Of a DNA stretch of 64,000 bases, positions 1-12,125 are shown piece after piece (within the stretch, counting starts at the first letter, position 1; the number at the start of each line of letters is the position of its first letter). Under the pieces are notes generated by a model, which made no database searches, was not told where the DNA came from, and worked only from the letters and a program-made list of their open reading frames with translations. Source of the DNA: Cinclus cinclus (lineage: Eukaryota; Chordata; Aves; Passeriformes; Cinclidae). The stretch covers positions 134,955,392 through 135,019,391 of the forward strand of contig NC_085046.1 of the NCBI RefSeq assembly GCF_963662255.1. Reading direction: 5' to 3'. The position numbers were made by a program, and so were the translations under genes.

Positions 1-1271
1 AAACAACGAAGCAAAAAATATGAAAAATATTTCTAGTTCATTTTACAATGATCAGCCACTCTATAAGATAGAGTACTATAAACCAGAGAGATAATTTAAT
101 TATCTTCCATTAAAAATAGTCGTCAATACGTTATCAACATATTGTCATGAAAAAAACCACAAGCATTACTGAGAATCTGAATTAAACAATCTTAAAAAAA
201 ATATTATTTTCAGCTTATTTATATACTGGGCACAATTTACATAGGGGAAAAGGTTGTTTGTTTTTTTTGGTAGACTAATTGTTAATATGTGGCAGTCCAA
301 AAGGCAGATAACTGTATTGGGGAGGGTGATTGAAATGCATTAATTTCTTAGCTCTTGAGCTTTTGAAGGCAAGAAAAAGAAGTTATTTCAGCAGCCTTTG
401 TGTCACTTTGTGCCATCTCATGCCTTGGGACAGTGAAGACAGGGTGGATGGGTAAGTTTTCCTGAGCTGTGCCTGATGTATTGAGCTCTCATAAAGACTG
501 AAGACACCAACCTCTTTCCAGCACAAATTATCAAGTAAATATTTCTTTATATTTAAGAAAACGAAACTGAAAAGTACTTCTAGCCTATTCCTGTGTTTAT
601 GTAGTGATTGCCACAGACAGACTGAGAAACTAGCAACTGATAACTTCCCAGAATATTTTGTACTGCTGTCTTTGGGCTACAACTGTTTCAAGATTTTTCA
701 CATGCAGCTAAGTACTTTCCTGCAGCAATTCTGAATTAACATGCTGAATTTCGGTCTTTATGACTCCCTAGTACAATCACAAACCGTTTCCATTATGCAT
801 CACCCATTAGCTCATGGATTTAAAATTCACTGTGTTTTCACAAGGTTTGAGACAAAACAGAAAAATCTTCCGCAAAAAATGGAAGGGACTAGGAATGTGA
901 AAATCGCTCGTCTGATATCTGAGCAGGCCTAAGGTTGTGTTTCAGTCTCTGTCATTCCATTAGTGTTTTTGAGATCCCCAAAAACTGATTTAGCTGACTT
1001 TGTTTTTAATACTCTCAGTGAATGAACATCTATATCACTTTATGTCATCATTTAACCCCTACCGCATTTCTCAGTAAAGGACTGAACCTGAAACTTTGCC
1101 TTCTGACATCACCAATACTAGGTTTTGTTCTGTTCTCCCTCTAAACACTAAACAACTGCAATTTTAATTTCAAGCTCTGGTTGAATTTTAATTCACAAAA
1201 ATTCTTAAAACATGCTATCTTGAAAGAGTGACATATTCTTCGATTCTTTATTTATATTGACATATGGTTTC
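1..1271. other. unique AT-rich non-coding sequence
   Basis: No repeat family or gene recognised. Open frames here are short and unremarkable. One weak splice-bordered stretch (392-451, acceptor TTATTTCAG, donor TGG/GTAAGT) is noted among the rejected items. Confidence 0.6.
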
Positions 1272-1378
1272 TTTGGGGTTGTTTTTTTTCTGGTTTTGGT
1301 TTTGGTTTTGTGTTTTTGGTGGGGTTATTTTTTTGTTTTGTTTTGTTTTATTCTTTGTTTGTTTTTGGTTTTTTTTGA
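1272..1378. repeat. G/T-rich low-complexity patch with GGTTTT units
   Basis: About 107 bases made almost only of G and T on the plus strand. They include three consecutive GGTTTT units at about 1292-1309, and later GTTTT and GTTT units. On the minus strand it is a C/A-rich tract, like a degraded A-rich retroelement tail. The two overlapping open frames across it encode Phe/Leu/Val/Trp-rich strings and are composition artefacts. Confidence 0.85.
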
Positions 1379-3629
1379 GGTGTGTCCTAATTTGGCCCAG
1401 CAGGATGATGGTGAGCTATGCCAAAGAATTCCATTCTCAAAGAAATCCATTATTCATTATTTTAATTCCTGCTTTCTTTTGCACAGAGTCCTCCTCTGGC
1501 TAAAACATCAATAAGCAATATTATTGCAGGGATGGCCTATATCAGCTATGATGGGACTATAAGATACATTTAAAATATAAGATTTGCATTTTAATTTATG
1601 GATGATAAAAGGTACATTAGGTCTAAGACCCACAAAGTCAACAGGACTGGAAATGGTACTCTTGAGTTTTAGAAAAATCGATGAATCTTGAATATTTGAG
1701 AAAGTGTTTTGTAATAAATGACATTGCAGTGGCTTGCACTAATACTATATTTCTTTACTATGTAATGTGATAATAAAAGTTCTCCAACAAGATTTACAAA
1801 CACAGAAAAATAAGATTTCTTAAAATAATAATGTTTAGTATTGCAAGCACTTGAAAAAATCGAGAAAGTTATTAACAGAATAGGACTTTTTCTTAAACTG
1901 CTTTTGATTGAGATAAACAAAATAAAGATATATAAGTTAGAGTAAAGGAATCCTTAATGGAAGCCCTTCTGTAAAGGGCTGAAAAGTGACTTTATCTTAG
2001 TTGTAAGAATTTAATAAAGATTTTTTCTTAATATGATCTCATACACAACACAGATAAGACTTACCCTTTCAAATTGAATAAATGTACTTTTCTATGCCTT
2101 GAAAAAGTATGATAGTTTCACTAAATATCATATTCAGCTTTAAAAAATGAAGACAGTGTTTAAAATAAAGGAATTGTTATTTTTTTACGTAGTATTTCTA
2201 TCCTACACATTAACTGCCAGAGGGAAGACAATATGCCCTTCGAATAAAGACACTGTGATCCAATATCCATAACCTGGATTTTATTATTTAAAATACCGGT
2301 CTGTATTATATAAGAACATATGTATATTTGGTTTGTTTGCTTGTTTTTTTAGTCTTAGTCTTTCTCAAGAAGAAAAGGACCAACTAACTAGTTAATTATC
2401 TTGAGACTTTGGTTGGCTGAACAACAATATTTTTGTAATGGAGTGGTCCACTTGAAAAATAAATTAAACAAACTCAAAAGCTCAACATCTATTAAAGCAA
2501 TGCTATGCTAAGTATAACATACTGTTATACTTAAGTCCTTACAGAACCTGAGGCAGAGTTTCTCTAAACAAGGGAGTGAAATTTAATCTTTGGGAAGTGG
2601 AAAAAGCATGCAGTAGTGCAAGTGTCTTTTTTAGATATTTCTATTTTCTATAACAATTCTCAGGAAGCATACCCGCATTTTGGGGGTACAGGGATCAGGT
2701 GGCAAAATGACCTAGTTGAATTTACACAATCTTTGTTTACAGAACACGTAGTTCTGAGTTCAAATGCCATCAATATCTTATTAACTTATGTCCTGAAGGA
2801 AAATGAACTAAAATGTAGATTCAAATAACAATCATTAATCTGCTACATATTCTGTCAGTAGAAAAAAATTGCTTTTTTTACTTTTTGTCTACCCTTGTGT
2901 AATAATCTGAAAAAAAGTGTGATGCTTCTATGAGCTTTTGGGTTTTCTTATTTCTTTGTTTGAATACCTCATTTTTATGTATATGTCAAACTGATAAAAC
3001 GTGAACTTTCAATTTAATAAGAAAAGGAAGTGCATCAAACTGCAATCGATCTTCTTAAGCAAATCTTTAATGCCTTTCCTTCTCTAGTTGTTTTATATTT
3101 CCAGCAGGAAGGGAAAAAAAGAAGTACAAGATGAATGAACAGGTTAAACCATAAATGACAAATGGGATTGTGCCAAAACAAATCATGGACTGTCCTATAG
3201 AAAACCACATCTTTCCAGAACACCTAGTACAAAATTGAACACATTAGGCAGCTTCACCTTATAATGGAAGCTCTATTTTTCCCATTCTGGAATTTCAGCC
3301 TTTTCTACTGAATATTTTGTTAAATTTTAAAATGAGACTGAAACTGGAAGGTCAGCACATAGTTAATGTAGCTTTACAATCATGAATACCTGGTCAGTGT
3401 CTCTGGAGAGTTATCAACCTCATGAAAGCACTTGGGACAAAATTTTCAAACTGACAAAAGTGTCGATATGTACAGGGAGTGGTTGTCACACAAAAATAAT
3501 GAAAATTAAAGACACTTACAAGCCATTTTTGCCAGAAGAAATGTATCAAAAAGATCACACCTACCTTCTTGAAGGTGCCTGAGGAGTAGGAAACCACATG
3601 AGGAGCAGGTGCTCATTGTGTGTGAGGTC
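1379..3629. other. unique AT-rich non-coding sequence
   Basis: No recognised repeat. A 66-codon ATG open frame at 3382-3582 ends just before the CR1 element; its product is not recognised and it has no supporting context. Confidence 0.55.
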
Positions 3630-3997
3630 ACTTGGCTTGCTTGAGTGGAGAAGACATACTGAGGGGAGACCCCATCGTGGTCTAAAGATTCCAGGGGAAG
3701 TGGCAGGGAAAGCATATATCTCTGGTGAACAGAGATATGACACAAGGGAATGGCAGGGAACTGTGCCAGGGGAAATTTAGGTTTTAGGAAAAAGTAGCTT
3801 ATCTGGAGGGTGGTCAGGCATTGTAAGAGGCTCCCCATGGAAGTGGTCACAGCACCCAGCCTGATGTGCTCAGCAGCATTCGGACAACACTCTCAGGTAC
3901 ATTAAGTCATTCCTGGGAATTTTCAGGGCAGGGCCAGCAGCTGGACTGTGATGATCCCTGGGAGTTCCTTCAAAATCAGGATATTCTGTGATTCTAC
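3630..3997 (+). mobile_element. CR1 LINE fragment, 3' end, plus strand
   Basis: This is a 5'-truncated CR1 non-LTR retrotransposon copy. CR1 hallmarks appear in order: GGGGAGACCCCATCG near 3663, GCCAGGGGAAATTTAGG near 3765, CAGGCATTG near 3815, GAAGTGGTCACAGCACC near 3840, GCAGGGCCAGCAGCTGGAC near 3930, and the terminal ATTCTGTGATTCTA at 3983-3996. CR1 copies end in a short 8-mer-like repeat rather than a poly-A tail, which fits. The copy is diverged and carries no reverse-transcriptase reading frame. The 114-codon minus-strand open frame overlapping it is antisense to the element and not a gene. Confidence 0.9.
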
Positions 3998-6116
3998 AAA
4001 ATTATTATGGGGCAAACACATCAAGCAGGTATGATGAACGTTTCTGGGGCCATTTTATGGAAATTAAAAGATGATGCAATCACTGCCAAGTGCCATATTT
4101 AGGAAGTGAGAAAATCATATGCACATTCTTTAGATACCTTGAAAAAATTTTGTTTCATCAAGGATTGCTATGCAGGCATGGTGACAATGTAAAATTGGAA
4201 AGTAATAAACAAAAGTACCACTTGTCACTCTGAAAGTGTCAGGGCCACAGATCATTATTGGATCTGCTGGTGTTTGAGGAAAGTGAACAATCAGCACACA
4301 CTTGCCTTATTCTTCTTTCTCAAGTCCTTTCTCTGTTGATGACAGGCTTTGGGACAGACAGACCACTGATCTGATATGACAATTTCAATCTTCCTGAAGT
4401 TTGTTAATCAAATTTTTACAAGCTTCAAGCAGTATTTTCTTTGATATAGTCAAAAATATTCTCCACTGAAGTGTTTTTTCTAGACCAAGACAAGCAAATG
4501 AGCACACACTTGTACTGCTGTGACACCTCTCTACTCTTTTCAAGGTGTCTGGGACCTTTAGCTAATATTCCAAGCTGCATTCTTTCTTTCATTTGATATT
4601 ATTAATTCATTTGCTGCTTTCCCAATGATCAAAACATACACTCGCATTTAAAATCCTGACCCAACATTTTCTATGTTGGGAAGAATATTTCAGGCTCTCA
4701 GAAACACACCATTATCTCAGAGTTTATCTGTCTCAACATTCATTCCAGTTCTTGAGCCATCCTAGCCAACAGAGATGAAATACAGATTGCTTCACAGTAT
4801 AGTTGGCTACTACCTGCAATGGCAGAAAATTGCACTGTGGAAATAGCTGTGTCTCACTGATCAGCATCAAAAGCAGATCAGAAAGGTTAGAGCGTACATA
4901 TATGAGTGTCCTTTAAAGGCAAAAAAATATGCCTTTTCTATTTTACTGCTACATTGACCCTCTGCAGAGTTGTTACTTTTATTGCAGTTAAGGATTTATC
5001 TCATCTTTGCTTTTCCAAGCAATTGAAACATACTTAGGCTGCTGTAGCACTACACAAAGGACACATCTGTGCAAAGAAACAGTACCAGGATTGAGAGAAT
5101 ATCACCTTTGAATGTGAAATTCTATTTTCCAAGGGAAATGGCTTTGACCTCAGGATTTGGCTGACAGATTATATGTAGGTTTTTGTCATAGCATTTTAAC
5201 TAATCTGGACATCTGGCAATCTGTTGGCAGGCTCTATTTGACTCTTTCAGTTAATGTTTCTATCCAAGTTATTGCTTATCATGAATGCAAGTGTTTTTCT
5301 CTCTCCAAAGAGTTTTAATGGTTTGAAGTAATTGTCTATTTGCCAAGGCCATCTAAGCAAGAATTAACCAGTAGTGCTGCAAACAGCTGTACACAGCTCA
5401 GAAGCTTGTATATTTAAAATATCTAAGCTTATCTCAGTGCTATTTTTGTAGGACTATACCAGAATGTTCTATTTATGTTAAATAAAAGCATATTCACAAA
5501 TATATTAAAGACTATTCTTTCAGTGGTGATCATGTGTTATACACTGCATTTTTGCAGTGAAACATCACATAGGGTGCAAAGTACTCCAAGTTGTTATTTG
5601 TTGCAAAATTTACATTGTTTTGCAATAGCAAAATACTCAGAACAGGAGACAACAGTAAAGATAGATAGGCTTTTGTATACAACATTATTCTACTGCAACA
5701 CTGAATGTGTTTAGGATGACTACTTTTTCTGTTTGTACTCATGGTATCACATTTATCTACTTTTGAAAGTTTATTAAAATCTTCATAAAAAAAGACGCCT
5801 GTCTACCTCTTTTTGTTATTATGTAGTATCCAGGTGTATTGCCTAGAAAAATTCTGATTGCCTGGAATATAATTTGTTAGGTATAGAACAACAGTATGTG
5901 AATTAAATTCTTGGATATTGGTGAGAGCATGTTGCAGTGTTGCTGTAAACCTGGGCCTTTCATAATAAGCACAGTTTTATACTTTTTCATATTTCTAGGA
6001 TAAGCCATTTACTGACTATTATATGTCAGAAATGCATGCTATATGTTATATCTTTGTTCTGCTGCCCATAAAATCGACTTTCGCCAATTCCAGGTTTACA
6101 TTTCTTTAAATGTCCA
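3998..6116. other. unique AT-rich non-coding sequence
   Basis: No gene or repeat family recognised. It contains a small perfect inverted repeat at 4660-4680 (CCCAACAT, 5-base loop, ATGTTGGG), of the kind common by chance. Confidence 0.6.
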
Positions 6117-6350
6117 TGTTATGGTTTAAGTTGAGCTGGAAATTAAACTCCATGTAGCTTCTTGCTTAACCCCTCTCTCCCTGCCACCCTGTCATAATGG
6201 AGAGGAGAAGCAAGGTGAAACCTGTATGCTGACATAAGAACATTTTAATAATAAAAAAACAAAATAAAAAGATAGTTATAATGGTAAATGAAAGTAATAA
6301 TAAAAAGGTAAAATCACGTGATGCACAATGCGGTTGTTCACCACCTGCTG
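6117..6350 (-). mobile_element. endogenous retrovirus LTR fragment (R/U5 part), minus strand
   Basis: The segment begins TGTTATGGTTTAAG at 6117. It continues with the GAGCTGGAAATTAAACTCCA block, a CTCTCCCTGCCACC block and an A-rich stretch, and ends near CACGTGATGCACAATGCGG and TTGTTCACCACCTGCTG. This order matches the U5-R end of an abundant avian LTR family read backwards, so the element's sense strand is minus. The U3 part with its TATA box is missing: similarity stops near 6350. No internal retroviral sequence follows. The family name is from memory of the consensus and is not assigned. Confidence 0.75.
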
Positions 6351-9210
6351 AATTACATTAACTGTCTTCCTAAGGAAGAAAAATTGCAAAACCCAAAAAC
6401 CATTAAAATCATCAGAGCATGGTCATAAACTCACTTTCAGTTTCACCTAAAAGCAGTTTGAGAAAGAATAATTTAGAGTACTTCAATTTTGGTAGCCCCA
6501 GGTTATTTGAAAGCCAGCCCAAGAAGTACATTTCACATGAGTACTCTAATCTGTGTGCTCTTGGAGTAATCTGTCAGACAACTGCTGGTTGGCCCCTAAT
6601 CTGCAGTGTACGTGCCTCATAAACTGCGAGAAAATTTCAGAAGAGGTCTTTATGGGTTTTTTTTGTTTCTTTAACAAGGGTATCAATTCTCAGAATTGGA
6701 TTCAAGAAAGTAAAAGAAAATTACTTGTAGACAAAGAAACATCTGGGTGAAATTTCAGTACAATGAAAAGTGAACCATCTGGAAAATCAAACAAGTCATT
6801 CCTTGTATAAGTACAGTTGTGATACTCCCATATCTAAAAACTAACTAGGTCATTAATATCTCCTTAAGGCATAAGTTGTTTCCTTTCTGGCATCATTAAT
6901 TTCATCTCACTTTTTCAAAAACTTGCAAGAAACATTTATCTTTTTTTTTTTTAACTTCTACCACTGGTTTACATTTTGTAAAAGACTACCAAAATTTAGT
7001 TATTAAGGGCATAGTCAGAAAAATTTAAATGCAGGGAGGATGGTACAAAGCATTATTAATAAAAACAGCTAAAAATACTGAAAAGACTGGCAGAAGTAGT
7101 TTCACTGGAGTGACTTAAAATGCTGAAATTCCCAGATTTAAGTCATTGTATGTGTAATGTGCTCTCAGTCTTGGCTGACACACACCAGACAGTGTACAGA
7201 GGGTCTCTGCAAAAATAGTTATCCTCAGGAACTGTCTTTTAACAGGGTATTTATAGAAGAATTACCCTGTTGACTCAATGAACACTTAAAGCTTCTATTT
7301 TGACAGAGATCCCATCATGTAGGTCTGGTGTAAGAGGTTTGCAACTTTTCTAAAGAAACATTAATATTTTGGAAATCTAGATTTTTAAAAATCATGCATA
7401 TGAACTTTCAAGAATTTAAGATATTTATGTAAAGAGGAGCATGATGTAAGAGGATCTTTCCAGTGACAAACCATTTTAGAAAGAGAAGACAGCTGTGAAG
7501 AGAGAAGTGCGGAATTTCTGCTCAATAAAGTATCTCTCTTGACTCAAAAAGTAGTGTAGATGCTTTGACCTAAGCTTATAGAAGATATAATGTATTCAAA
7601 GAAAAATTATGTTTTTATTGTTGGGGTATAAAGGAAGTTTAAAAGAAAGGGTATGTCATATTTTTAAACCACAATGGTACTTTTTCTCTCAGAACATAAC
7701 ATTTGATAACATTTGTGGCTTGCTTGATGCTAAATGCTCATTATCTTTGGTCAAATCTAGTTTAAACCACAGAACCCTAGAGGTTGCCTAGCTTTAATTG
7801 TCTCTAAAAGTTAACATAATTTATTATGTCTGCTGTGAAATGGCTAACTTACACATAAGAGTGCTCTATTAAATGCACTTCTATTGTCAAAGTCAACTGC
7901 TTCTGGCAGTGCCATTCCTGAAATGCTACTGATCAAAAGATAATGAGAACTGACAGGCAACATCACAAACGTTCCATGGTAAACAGCCTGTTAGATGAGG
8001 AATTATGTGAGTACTACTGATTGATTGTTTCTATATTAGTGAAAGCTACCAGAAAGAACAAGGGTTTCTTGACATTCACTTGCATATCAGGATGAATAAA
8101 CCTGTACATTAAAGCATATTCGAAATAACCAGCTATGCTGATTTAGATGGAGGCGTATTCAAAACAAATCCTTTCTAAATAAATCCTAGTATCATGACAC
8201 TGTAAACCACAAATTTTTCATGTTTTCCTTTGCTGCACAGTTTTTGTTGTATCTGTATGAGTTAGAGAATCCCAAAAGATCTCACAGATGAGATAATATC
8301 CCAGTTCAGTACAATTCTTCCCAACTTTCAGTACAGTGATGGGACTAATGGTTACAGACCCAATTTACAGGCATAGTGCTATATTCCTCAATTACTGAGA
8401 AAAATATAGAGCTCTAAATTCTGCCTGTGCATGTCTGTAACTGCAGGGATCAATATAATCATTTGATGTATATGTGCTTGGTTTGGTCTGTGACCATTAC
8501 TTTTCGTCCTATATCTTGTGGACACAGCAGTGTAATTTCCTCCTACTGGCAGCCTTTAACACACCATTGTCATTCCATCCTCTGAGTTTTATGCTTTAAA
8601 CAACCACAATTATATTTTTTGAACAGCTCTGTTACTCTCCACTGGGCTGTTTCCAAGTAATGTAATGTATTCAAATGCTCAGTGCTTTTCCTTGAATTTT
8701 CATATACTTTACAAATTGGTTAACGTTTTTCTCATAGAGTTTCTAAATGTTTAATTACAGAACTGAGTAGTAGGAAACCTGGGACAGGCATTTTTAATAC
8801 CTTGCTTGATAAAACTTTCCACTTAAGAACTATTCAACATTGTTTAACTGTCTATGTACCCTTCTATTGTGGTTTCATCTAGACAGTGTTTGCCTGATTT
8901 CCCTATGAAAATTTTAGAGGTATTTTATCTCTAATTCTATGACACTTCCTACTCTTCTCTCACTTTTGTCCTGTCAAAAAAAGACATTAAATTATTTTGA
9001 TTTGTTTTGCTCTTGACAGACAAATGTTGACTTGTTAAAAATAGATGGATTATGTTTTTGTTCCAGATTTCTGAACATTTTTGTATACTGAAGCTAGGCT
9101 GAATTAGCTGCAAATCCTTGACCTTTTTTTTTTTTTTGCTTATTCTTTCTTCAAAGACAATATATACATTTATAACTTTCTAATCCTTTGTAACTCTTCT
9201 CTTCCTTCAC
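6351..9210. other. unique AT-rich non-coding sequence
   Basis: No gene or repeat family recognised over about 2.9 kb. All frames are frequently interrupted; the best open frames are 60-67 codons. Confidence 0.6.
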
Positions 9211-9264
9211 AATTTTTAATGCACATTTTCTGTGCATTAAAAATTATTTATTTTTTAATGCACA
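9211..9264. repeat. perfect 15-bp inverted repeat plus a third copy of its arm
   Basis: The left arm 9211-9225 (AATTTTTAATGCACA) pairs perfectly with the right arm 9231-9245 (TGTGCATTAAAAATT) across a 5-base TTTTC loop. The core TTTTTAATGCACA recurs in direct orientation at 9252-9264. No gene lies next to it, so a terminator role is not supported. Confidence 0.85.
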
Positions 9265-10484
9265 AGAACACAGAGTTTCTTATGTTGCTTATGTGAATAG
9301 CTATAGGCCCTCTTTATCTGAGACATTTAACAAATCCAAACATTCCTGTCCTCACATTAGCTTCCACAATTAAGCATGTCGTTAGTGGTGCTGAGTTTCT
9401 GATACTACTTGTGTTAATATAAGCTGAGCAAAAACACCTCAAAAACTTGTGACACCTGTCATCTATCATCAGCCTTCTGTTGTCACTGAACACCTCACAT
9501 TTCTTGGTTGTATTCTACTAATTTACTTATATCTTTCTTTTCTTTCCATTCCTGTCACACTTTTTCTAGTGGTTTATTCCGTTCCTTATCCCTCCTGATT
9601 TTCTCCTGTCATGCTTATCATAGCAGTTTGTCTTAATCCTTAATAATATCAGAATTTCCCAATTGATTGGTTCCTTCTGGAGTTTCAGGCCATTGTAAAT
9701 GGCCAGAATTTAGTCGGGTTAAACTATAAATATAATTTATTCCTTATTGCCTTCCTCTTTCATTTTGATCCACCCCAATCACTTCCTCTTCAGAGTCTTT
9801 TTCAAAACTCAGAAATCCTTTATCAAAAATCCTTTTCATAATTCACTTGTAAAATGCGCAATTAGATGCATAAAAGCAACTCTACTAGGGCATTTCTGAG
9901 TTCTTGCTTCTACACTCTGAATAATAAATTGTAGAACCATATAGAAGAAAACAGAAAAGACAAAATTGTCACCTTTACACACCATTTCCCTGCCCTTCAC
10001 AAATTCAATTATTGTACCTTTCAGACACAACAATACAAAAATTTAGACTGTTAGAAAATCTACTCCTTCCTATAGCAGGTTTATAAAATCAGGGCAAGAA
10101 AATCCACACAAAAATGTTTTAAATAAAAGACTAACAAATCTAAACTTTTTAAAGATAAATAGCTTTAGTGTATGTGAAGTTTTCAAACTTCAAAGAAAAA
10201 AAATTGTATTTTATCTGATTTCACAATGAATATTCAGGAAATGGTAGAGAGGTAAGAAAATCCTTGTACATTTTTAGCTTTAGATACAGAAAGATTATTT
10301 GGGAAGGTTAAGTCACATGGTGGTTGTTTAGTTTCCCCCCTTTCTATAGTAAATTCAGAAAGGATAGTAGCAACTTTTGTAACTCAAGTTCTCTCAGACT
10401 GAAGATGCACTAGTGTTGATCAACTCAACCTGACTAAAAAATATGCTATTTTTTCAGAATTCAATTAAATATAAAACAACCAAA
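9265..10484. other. unique AT-rich non-coding sequence
   Basis: Nothing recognised. A small cruciform-like GGCCATT/GTA/AATGGCC lies at 9688-9704. Confidence 0.6.
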
Positions 10485-10512
10485 ACACACACATGCACCT
10501 GCACCTGCACAT

Positions 10513-10545
<33 letters not shown>
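10485..10545. repeat. CA dinucleotide microsatellite
   Basis: A compound CA-rich tract. An interrupted part with CACCTG and CATG units (10485-10512) is followed by a pure (CA)16 run at 10514-10545. It is likely length-polymorphic. Confidence 0.97.
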
Positions 10546-10547
<2 letters not shown>

Positions 10548-11913
10548 GATGTTGTGCACAAACATTCATACTGACAGAAAATGAACTGTTTTTCCAAAGC
10601 CATCTGTTTACCACTGATTGTTTAATAAGAATACACTGAGAAAGTGTATTCTATAAGAGTTTTTTATAAGAGTACAGTGAGAAAGATCAGATGAGCTTGT
10701 GCTCCTCAAGGCTATGATTTTGTTGATCTAATTGATAAAGCCAGCCAAAATATTTCCATCCTCTTTTTATTTCTTAATGTCAATTCATCACACTGTAAAA
10801 TATAAAATTCCAAAAGCAGCTGACCTCTGAATGTACTCTGCCTATCCTCTGAATATGCTTTGCCTATGTCAATAGAAAACTTAAATTAATTGTTACAATT
10901 CCCAGTTCATATCTAGAAAACACAGATTAAGCTGAACATAGTCCTTTAAACTGAACTGCTCCTGTAAATAACTCAGCCAAGACCACTCTAGGAATGGACA
11001 TTAACTTCTTGTGTCTTTGAAACTGACTTAATTACACAACAAATTACAGGCAATTGTTCTATTTGATCCTACCCTGAATATGTAACCAGGGAAATGTGGG
11101 TTTCATACCATTTGATCTGATGGTAAAGTAATATATTTCCTATTCTTTTCGTATTAGAACAAAAAATCCAAATAAAGAGTACAAGTGCATAATGGTAAGT
11201 GAAGACCAAGGAAATTTTTACATAATAGAAATAAAGTATCAATCACTATTTGGTATTGAATGAGAAAGCAGGAATAAAGGTTTTTATGAGTAAGCTGAAC
11301 AAGAGTCAAGATATATAAAACAGCAATATAGCTGTCTTCCTAACCATACCCTTATATAGGAAGATCCAAATGGACTACCACAGAGAGATTTGCATTTACT
11401 CTGCTGGTATAATATATAAAGATGATATATTTAAGAATTCAGGCCTTCCTTCTAGACCTTTTTTCTCCAGTAATTTTGCTTTAAGATTTTTCAATAAAGA
11501 ACTTCCAGCATAATTACTTTTTTTTTTTAAAAATGCCCTTTCTAAAATTATCATTAAACATTGCCTTTAAAACTTGATTTAATATCAGTAGGACTATCTC
11601 TAATAAGCTCAAAAGAAATACCAACTGAGTTATTTAGACAATACAGAGGCAATATGCTCTTGAAATCTTAAATTTCTCTCCCTTGTTGTTCTACTTATCA
11701 TTTGGAGATGATAAGAGAAGGATCAAGTGGTATTTACAGAACAGAAAAAATTCTCTGTTTTGTTTTAAACATCATTAATCCTTGGTTAATGGCTACAGGA
11801 GAGAATATTGAATTACTGTCCACTTCAATTTCAGTCTGATAGCATTTCATATCGATGTTGCTTTTCACATCATCGTACAGGATACCTACTACTTCATGAC
11901 AATGAATATTTCA
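10546..11913. other. unique AT-rich non-coding sequence with small internal repeats
   Basis: It contains a perfect 10-bp hairpin at 10628-10652 (AGAATACACT, loop GAGAA, AGTGTATTCT). A 22-base imperfect tandem pair lies at 10824-10845 and 10846-10867, differing at three positions. A splice-bordered 37-base stretch at 11158-11194 was considered and rejected as an exon. Confidence 0.6.
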
Positions 11914-12125
11914 GATTCATGGAATCATAGCATGGTCTAGATGGAAAGAACTTCCCTGATGATCTAGTCTCAACCCCCTGCTATGGGCAGGGACACCTTC
12001 CACAGGACCAGGCTGCTACAAGCCCCATCCAACCTCTCCTTGGGATGGGGCACACATGATTTTTCTGGGCAACCTGTTGCAGTGCCTCACCAACCTTCTG
12101 TTCCTGTCAGATTTTCTAATGCAAG
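11914..12125 (-). mobile_element. CR1 LINE fragment, 3' end, minus strand
   Basis: Read on the plus strand it starts with ATTCATGGAATCATAGCATG, the reversed CR1 terminus. It then has CCCCCTGCTATGGGCAGGGA near 11975, CCACAGGACCAGGCTGCTAC, AGCCCCATCCAACCTCTCCT, GGGATGGGGCACA and GGGCAACCTGTTGCAGTGCC near 12068. All of these are typical of the reversed CR1 3' region. The copy fades into unique sequence near 12125 and holds no coding frame. Confidence 0.92.

Noticed and set aside
392..451. 60-base splice-bordered open stretch
   Set aside because: Weak acceptor and only one open frame; such pseudo-exons are common in AT-rich introns.
1257..1514. Hydrophobic 79-85 codon frames as membrane proteins
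   Set aside because: The Phe/Leu/Val/Trp string comes from the GT-rich low-complexity tract.
3506..3850. 114-codon minus-strand frame
   Set aside because: It mostly lies antisense to the CR1 copy at 3630-3997 and has no recognised similarity.
10824..10867. 22-base tandem pair as a minisatellite
   Set aside because: Only two imperfect copies; noted but not a repeat array.
11158..11194. 37-base stretch with a good acceptor and GTAAGTGA donor
   Set aside because: Only one frame open, donor lacks AG before the junction, no other support.
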